NCBI GenBank assembly: GCA_947472635.1
Contig: CANJDY010000069.1
Location: forward strand, 1 to 10,549
DNA length: 10,549 nt
Direction of reading: 5' to 3'
Origin: Chitinophagaceae bacterium
Lineage (GTDB): Bacteria > Bacteroidota > Bacteroidia > Chitinophagales > Chitinophagaceae
Below the pieces are notes generated by a model. The model did not search any database. It was given only the letters and a program-made list of their open reading frames with translations, and had not been told where the DNA came from. The translations under genes were made by a program, and so were the position numbers. Positions 7,901-10,549 of this stretch are shown in pieces. The stretch's first letter is position 1. Every line of letters starts with the position of its first letter.

Positions 7901-8256
7901 ACCCATACCACATTCATATTGTTGGGGTCGAGTTCAACATCGGCAATTGAATAGGCGCCATAATTTTCGAATACCGGTGACCAAGTTGTGCCGTTGTTTT
8001 CGGTTTTCCAAACATGGCCACTAGCCACTGCCACGTAGTATTCCTTTGGATTGGCAGGATTCATTGCAAAGTCGGCAATGCGCCCGCTGCACCAGGCCGG
8101 ACCGATACTGCGGAATTTTAAACTGCTTACCAGACTGCTACTGATAAATACTTTTTCTTCTTTTTTATCATCCTTCCTTTCATCGTTTTTCTTTTGGGCA
8201 AAAATTACCGTTGCCGACAAAAAAGCGATTAGCAGGAACAATACAAATTTTTTCAT
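4945..8256 (-). CDS. large secreted Asp-box / sortilin (VPS10)-like beta-propeller protein
   Basis: A 1103-residue exported protein: signal peptide about 1-20 (cleavage near FAQ), then a short lysine/acid-rich linker (22-36). From about 45 to 740 it consists of repeated Asp-box (BNR) hairpins of the S/T-x-D-G-G-x-T/S-W type. Examples are SVDGGKSF (139), TTDGGTTW (190), SVDGGETW (248), TKDGGKTW (341), SDDRGDSW (525), TENGGQSW (597), STNKGKSW (651) and TIDNGKNW (695), implying two stacked propellers like the Sortilin/VPS10 domain. The C-terminal third holds a highly charged stretch (about 801-840), a beta-rich region with a glycine-rich loop (RVGRRGGGSGG, about 892-902), and a helical tail. Bacteroidota carry many such proteins, usually labelled glycosyl hydrolase or VPS10-domain protein. 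No glycosidase active site is evident, so ligand or glycan binding is as likely as catalysis. No T9SS sorting domain is seen at the C-terminus. The start is a single ATG behind an A-rich leader. It is monocistronic by layout. Confidence 0.9.
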   Translation of the reverse strand: MKKFVLFLLIAFLSATVIFAQKKNDERKDDKKEEKVFISSSLVSSLKFRSIGPAWCSGRIADFAMNPANPKEYYVAVASGHVWKTENNGTTWSPVFENYGAYSIADVELDPNNMNVVWVGTGENNHQRALGYGDGIYKSVDGGKSFKNMGLKQSRQIGGIVIDPRNSNTVFVAAEGSAWGPGGERGLYKTTDGGTTWKKVLEISENTGVNNVKIDPSNPDIMYATSEQRRRHWFTKIGGGPESAVYKSVDGGETWNKIVSGLPSVDIGGMGIDISPVDPNVVYLIVEAAEAKGGFFRSKNKGESWEKMSDYTSTGQYFNEIYCDPKNVDKVFSMETVSRYTKDGGKTWTTISTDGRHVDDHAFWVDPKDTEHYLIGGDGGIYETWDSGNSFDFKENLPVTQFYRVNVDNALPFYNVYGGTQDNNSMVGPSRNLTRDGVLNDEWQVTAGGDGFCIAADPNNPNIVYTESQYGNVSRFDKKSGEGISIKPREPKGELTYKWNWNTPMFISPHKSTRLYLAANKVFRSDDRGDSWQVISDDLTTQTDRNRFQVMGKYWPAEAVAKDVSTSLWGTIVSLDESKLKEGLLYAGTDDGVISVTENGGQSWIQEKSFDGVPQYTYVSDLCADRFDENVAYAAFNGIKNDDFKPYLFKSTNKGKSWTSIIGNLPENGTVHTIIQDNLRKELLFVGTEFGVFFTIDNGKNWVQLKSGLPTIAVNDIAIQERESDLVLATFGRGFYILDNYSSLREISEELKDKEAQIFPIKEALMYVQTSNNDNQGSNYYKAPNPDFGATITYYLKDAPKSKKEIRKEKEKELFKESKPIPQPTWRELELEEKEEKAHLIFTIYDSESNAVRQITQLPSKGINRINWDMRYAMPTTTNVSGSFSPVETGGRVGRRGGGSGGILVMPGKYKIDMQLWQNGELKKLVEPVEFTCRKLDNTTLPAADYNENVQFARQVNKLAIAMQGSNRLLSELTAKVENIKQAIYTTPGANQDLMKKARALSVEIEGLIFKMNGVAAKASSEETPPSQVPMNGRLGDITYAHMGSTSGITGTEKMNFEILKEEFPPVLNTLKRIVEIDIPKLEAELNKIGSPWTPGRLPVWKE

Positions 8257-8551
8257 GCTATTATTTTTTTTGATTTATAAATTCAAACAAATTCAGTTGG
8301 TTTATTAAAAGTCGCAAAAAGTACAAAGTAAATTAGCATTGATAATATTATTATTCAGGCATTAGAAGAAATATCCATAGCTGAAGGAATGATAAAGAAC
8401 ACAGAAATGAAATACCATTCATCAAAAAATTTACTTCAAAAAATAGTAAATAAAAAAACTAAAAAAGTTGTTACCCAGGAGCAAATTGCCACTGTAATAG
8501 CTATTTTTCTCTTTTTTCTTTTTCAACAAGGGACAAACGTACACAAAAAAA
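8257..8551. other. A/T-rich intergenic stretch, no convincing gene
   Basis: This stretch separates the propeller gene start from the end of the small HExxH gene; both point left, so it should hold the propeller promoter. I find only partial matches to the TAnnTTTG element on the minus strand and do not place a promoter. A plus-strand frame is open from about 8329, with ATG codons at 8389 and 8407, but it runs on as the antisense of the HExxH gene and has low complexity (Lys, Asn, Phe). Confidence 0.5.
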
Positions 8552-8791
8552 CTATAAATCTACCTTTCGGTAACCTTGCTCCCAAATCAATTTGGCTAAT
8601 TCTGCTGCCTGTCCTCTCACCTTCATTTCACTCCATTTTGGATGTTGGATGTGCAGGATTTCGTGGATCAGGATATCTAAATGCTCAATTTTGGGTAATC
8701 TCGTATCGATATGAATTATCCCTGTATCTGTCCAAGCCAATCCTCTCGCCAGGTCAGATTTTATTGTAACATGCTTGATTTGATTGACCAT
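8552..8791 (-). CDS. small HExxH (zincin-like) protein, phage-type
   Basis: A 79-residue protein with the zinc-binding motif HEILH (His43, Glu44, His47) inside the hydrophobic helix LDILIHEILHIQHP. His50 and Glu55 (PKWSE) are possible further ligands. The preceding strands (GIIHIDTRLP) feed into the helix as in minimal zincins, and the C-terminus LAKLIWEQGYRKVDL is helical. No signal peptide is seen. Small proteins of this design occur in phages and mobile elements, where their role is mostly unknown; peptidase activity is inferred from the motif only. The chosen ATG at 8791 lies two bases after the TGA that ends the upstream phosphoesterase frame, a tight operon-like junction. A TTG at 8797, with AAGG about 10 bases upstream, is an alternative start giving 81 residues. 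The frame is intact although its partner gene is broken. Confidence 0.68.
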   Translation of the reverse strand: MVNQIKHVTIKSDLARGLAWTDTGIIHIDTRLPKIEHLDILIHEILHIQHPKWSEMKVRGQAAELAKLIWEQGYRKVDL

Positions 8792-8793
8792 TT

Positions 8794-9111
8794 TCAATAG
8801 ATTTTAACCTTTATGATCTTCTTTTTGTGAAATTCATGGTCAATCTTATTGGTGTCAAGTTCTACCATCGCCATACCCCAATTACAATTATTGAGCGGCA
8901 AAAAAGCCGGATTCAATTCCCCAAGCGTACCAATGCTTTATATTATAGTCGCCTTACCAATCATATCCATTTCAATATTTTCGGAGCTGTGATGATTATG
9001 CCCTTGAAAGGCGGAAACCTTGCCTTTGACATATAAAATTTTTGCTAAGTTTGACAGCGAGGAACCCAGATACTCGTGACCGTGTATGTCGTTGAGTGAG
9101 TTTAGCTTCAT
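8794..9111 (-). pseudogene. C-terminal remnant of a calcineurin-like metallophosphoesterase
   Basis: Read on the minus strand from the ATG at 9111, the frame gives KLNSLNDIHGHEYLGSS and later FQGHNHHSSENIE, then stops at TAA (8940-8938). The same frame goes straight on as SIGTLGELNPAFLPLNN, WGMAMVELD and a lysine-rich tail to TGA (8796-8794). The HG and GHxH motifs, about 26 residues apart, match the last two metal-binding motifs of metallophosphoesterases. The GTLGELNP and WGMAMVELD parts match the usual end of phage-type members. The TAA sits where a tyrosine codon (TAT/TAC) would be natural, so a single substitution explains it. The N-terminal half with the DxH, GDxxD and GNHD motifs is absent; stops (TGA TAA) occur in frame just before the ATG. 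The decayed gene once abutted the HExxH gene downstream. Family identity is by motif, without a search. Confidence 0.62.
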
Positions 9112-9463
9112 TACGACAGCTGTTTATCATTTAAAATGCTGGATCATCCAAAAAAGCACGCTATTTTTTCCCAAAACGAACTACGCCGTGATAAAATGGG
9201 TTTTTGAGGTTTAAATTGTCAACAGGTGGGATGGGGTAATTCCGTTTATTTAGATGCAGAAGTAAAAAGAAGCATATTGATAACCCAAGTTTTCTATAAA
9301 ATATGCCACCAAAATATTGAGTAATTAATTAATTTGATTCAGATTTGGAGGAAACGAATCAAAGATGCAGAAGATGGATAAAATAATAAAGAAATTGTAG
9401 TTCTTACCAATTATAGAGGGGAAGATTCTTCCTCCAATTTAAACGTCCCCTGTAACGTCCCCC
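9112..9463. other. no intact gene; decayed sequence between the pseudogene and tRNA-Asp
   Basis: All six frames are broken by frequent stops. On the minus strand a frame of about 45 codons (ending at a TAG near 9168) reads NYPIPPVDNLNLKNP and FYHGVVRFGKK, which looks protein-like but has no start and no family I recognise. On the plus strand, the frame around 9340-9382 reads QIWRKRIKDAEDG before a stop. These may be scraps of mobile-element genes. I see no RNA gene or clear repeat apart from the short AACGTCCCC pair near its right end. Confidence 0.4.
9442..9462. repeat. paired 9-base direct repeat AACGTCCCC beside the tRNA terminator
   Basis: AACGTCCCC occurs at 9442-9450 and again at 9454-9462, three bases apart, directly next to the tRNA-Asp terminator on the tRNA 3' side. 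Closely spaced short direct repeats next to a tRNA 3' end can be arm-type binding sites of tyrosine recombinases. Chance cannot be excluded for so short a pair. Confidence 0.4.
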
Positions 9464-9503
9464 AAAAAAAGAAAGCCTTGCAATCAATTGATTTACAAGG
9501 CTT
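9464..9503 (-). terminator. rho-independent terminator of tRNA-Asp
   Basis: On the minus strand, AAGCCTTG (9503-9496) and CAAGGCTT (9480-9473) form a perfect 8-bp stem followed by TCTTTTTTT (9472-9464). The loop contains a further 12-base palindrome, AATCAATTGATT (9482-9493). It begins about 15 bases after the tRNA 3' end. Confidence 0.85.
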
Positions 9504-9517
9504 AACAATTTTCTATG

Positions 9518-9591
9518 CGGGCTGGACGGGACTCGAACCCGCGACCTCCGCCGTGACAGGGCGGCATTCTAACCAACTGAACTACCAACCC
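9518..9591 (-). tRNA. tRNA-Asp (anticodon GTC)
   Basis: Read on the minus strand, the 74-base gene starts GGGTTGG and ends CCAGCCC plus discriminator G, giving a 7-bp acceptor stem with one T-G pair. The D arm carries AGTTGGTTAGA. The anticodon stem CCGCC/GGCGG holds the loop CTGTCAC, with the GTC anticodon at 9557-9555. The T arm has the conserved GGTTCGAGTCC. The CCA end is not encoded: after the discriminator the sequence reads CAT. A terminator follows and a promoter lies about 60 bases upstream, so it appears to be a single-gene transcript. Confidence 0.97.
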
Positions 9592-9650
9592 GTTTCCCTT
9601 TAAACTGCTTAAAAAATCACTACTGATTCAATGCCTTTTTTTTGGGATGG

Positions 9651-9683
9651 CAAAGATAGGTATTTTAATTTTTTTTACCCAAA
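9651..9683 (-). promoter_or_regulatory. Bacteroidota-type promoter for tRNA-Asp
   Basis: On the minus strand TTTG (9683-9680), then 21 bases, then TATCTTTG (9658-9651) match the Bacteroidota -33 TTTG and -7 TAnnTTTG elements, the second exactly. Transcription would start near 9643-9646, about 50 bases before the mature tRNA 5' end, which leaves a normal 5' leader for RNase P. Placement is by motif only. Confidence 0.6.
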
Positions 9684-9730
9684 ACTTTTATTAAAAAATC
9701 TTTCCGCTTAATTTTACATAACAGTCACTA

Positions 9731-9762
9731 CTTTCACCGTCTAATTACGTTGTATAAATTTG
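9731..9762 (+). promoter_or_regulatory. candidate promoter for accA, very close to its start codon
   Basis: TTTC (9731-9734, three of four bases of TTTG), then 20 bases, then TAAATTTG (9755-9762, an exact TAnnTTTG match). The start point would fall at about 9766-9770, that is, at or next to the accA ATG at 9767. If used, it would make a leaderless or nearly leaderless mRNA. It could also be a chance match in A/T-rich sequence, with the real promoter further upstream. Confidence 0.35.
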
Positions 9763-9766
9763 TAAT

Positions 9767-10549
9767 ATGCCAGAATTAAAAAACCGACAGTTCCTCGACT
9801 TTGAAAAACCTATCAAAGACCTATATGACCAGATAGAGCTATTGAAAGCAGCACAGGAAAAAAGTAAAACGAATATGAGTGGGTCCATCGCTTCGTTGGA
9901 ACAAAGAATCATTGAAACTAAAAAAGAACTTACCCAACACCTAACCCCTTGGCAAAAAGTTCAATTAAGCCGCCATCCCGACAGACCCTATACCCTAAAA
10001 TACATCGATAAAATGTGCAGCAATTTTGTTGAATTGCATGGCGACCGAAATTTTAAGGATGACAAAGCAATGGTGGGTGGTTTTGCCGATCTAGATGGTC
10101 AAACAGTTATGATTATTGGTCAGCAAAAGGGAATCAACACTAAAATGAGGCAAATCCGAAATTTCGGAATGGCCAATCCAGAAGGATACCGTAAGGCCAT
10201 CCGTTTGATGAAGCTGGCAGAGAAATTTAACAAACCTATCATTACACTAATCGATACACCAGGTGCCTACCCAGGGCTGGAAGCAGAGGAAAGAGGCCAG
10301 GGAGAAGCCATCGCCCGCAATATATATGAAATGCTTCGTCTAAAGGTACCCGTTATCTGCGTCATCATTGGTGAAGGGGCAAGTGGTGGTGCGCTGGGCA
10401 TTGGGGTGGGCGACCGTGTTTTTATGATGCAAAATACCTGGTACACCGTAATATCACCCGAAAGTTGCAGCAGTATCTTATGGCGCAATTGGGACAATAA
10501 AGAAAAAGCAGCGGATCAACTGCGTTTAACCGGTGACGATATGCTGCAA
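9767..10549 (+). CDS. accA: acetyl-CoA carboxylase carboxyltransferase, alpha subunit (partial, runs off the right edge)
   Basis: The window holds the first 261 codons; the family is about 317 residues long, so some 55 are missing. AccA pairs with AccD to move the carboxyl group from carboxybiotin to acetyl-CoA, forming malonyl-CoA, the committed step of fatty-acid synthesis in the cytosol. The N-terminal helical part (about 1-65) includes [17 protein letters not shown]. The carboxyltransferase core follows: [16 protein letters not shown] (90-105), the CoA-binding region with IDTPGAYPG (162-170) and [14 protein letters not shown] (172-185), the oxyanion-type [14 protein letters not shown] (203-216), and [14 protein letters not shown] (227-240). 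The usual SPEGCASILWR here reads [11 protein letters not shown], a mild variation. The start ATG at 9767 gives the typical [13 protein letters not shown] opening; no Shine-Dalgarno site is visible. Confidence 0.96.
   Translation, partial: MPELKNRQFLDFEKPIKDLYDQIELLKAAQEKSKTNMSGSIASLEQRIIETKKELTQHLTPWQKVQLSRHPDRPYTLKYIDKMCSNFVELHGDRNFKDDKAMVGGFADLDGQTVMIIGQQKGINTKMRQIRNFGMANPEGYRKAIRLMKLAEKFNKPIITLIDTPGAYPGLEAEERGQGEAIARNIYEMLRLKVPVICVIIGEGASGGALGIGVGDRVFMMQNTWYTVISPESCSSILWRNWDNKEKAADQLRLTGDDMLQ

Noticed and set aside
4945..8256. Idea that the propeller gene was recently acquired because its sequence looked more GC-rich
   Set aside because: Hand counts of a few 60-base lines gave about 47-52% G+C inside it and about 42-60% in the neighbouring genes, so no contrast is supported. 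A proper codon-usage comparison was not possible.
8389..8769. 126-codon plus-strand open frame
   Set aside because: From 8552 onward it is the antisense of the HExxH gene, and its first part is low-complexity Lys/Asn/Phe sequence without a recognisable family. The minus strand gives the meaningful protein.
9386..9590. A plus-strand open frame reading GWTGLEPATSAVTG and HSNQLNYQP
   Set aside because: This peptide is the antisense translation of tRNA-Asp(GTC), a well-known source of spurious protein annotations; the tRNA folds perfectly on the other strand.
1..10549. CRISPR array, complete insertion sequence, or SusC/SusD polysaccharide-utilisation locus
   Set aside because: No regularly spaced repeats, transposase frame, TonB-dependent transporter or SusD-like gene was found on either strand.

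Overview
The window looks like a chromosomal segment of a Bacteroidota bacterium, most likely from the Chitinophagaceae or a close relative. The base composition is moderately AT-rich. Recognisable genes lack strong Shine-Dalgarno sites and start behind A-rich leaders. The tRNA gene has no encoded CCA, and -33/-7 motifs of the Bacteroidota type (TTTG, about 20 nt, TAnnTTTG) can be placed upstream of it. The protein content also fits: secreted DUF1080, sortilin-like Asp-box propeller and alpha/beta-hydrolase proteins. The lineage is inferred from style and gene content, not from a search.

Layout. Bases 1-96 are the last 31 codons of adenosylhomocysteinase (ahcY), closed by a strong hairpin terminator (125-155). 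A dense block of short palindromic repeats follows (159-230), then an inverted-repeat operator candidate (255-313). Next come two co-directional sugar genes: a RhaM-like mutarotase (328-666) and a zinc-dependent medium-chain dehydrogenase (726-1739). Facing them is a secreted DUF1080 protein (1764-2633, minus). Two plus-strand genes follow: a small secreted protein of unknown function (2893-3384) and a secreted alpha/beta hydrolase of the acetylxylan-esterase-like type (3492-4664). A very large secreted beta-propeller protein fills 4945-8256 on the minus strand and has its own terminator.

The stretch from about 8260 to 9517 is the irregular part. It holds an intact small HExxH (zincin-like) gene and, directly upstream of it on the same strand, the C-terminal remnant of a calcineurin-like metallophosphoesterase. 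That remnant is interrupted by an in-frame stop and has lost its N-terminal half. Then come about 350 bases without a convincing gene, and a tRNA-Asp(GTC) gene (9518-9591, minus) with a terminator and a good promoter. Because the decayed genes lie on the 3' side of a tRNA gene, I infer the worn end of an integrated phage or mobile element. No integrase or att repeat is visible.

The window ends inside accA (9767 to the edge), the alpha subunit of the acetyl-CoA carboxylase carboxyltransferase, on the plus strand.

How the genes relate. ahcY, tRNA-Asp and accA are housekeeping genes. The mutarotase and dehydrogenase plausibly act together on a free hexose or deoxyhexose such as L-fucose or L-rhamnose. 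The DUF1080 protein, esterase-like hydrolase and propeller protein are exported and could act on external glycans, but no SusC/SusD pair or regulator is present to make this a polysaccharide-utilisation locus. I see no clear new multi-gene system. The tRNA-side relic and the 159-230 repeat block are the two places most worth a second look.
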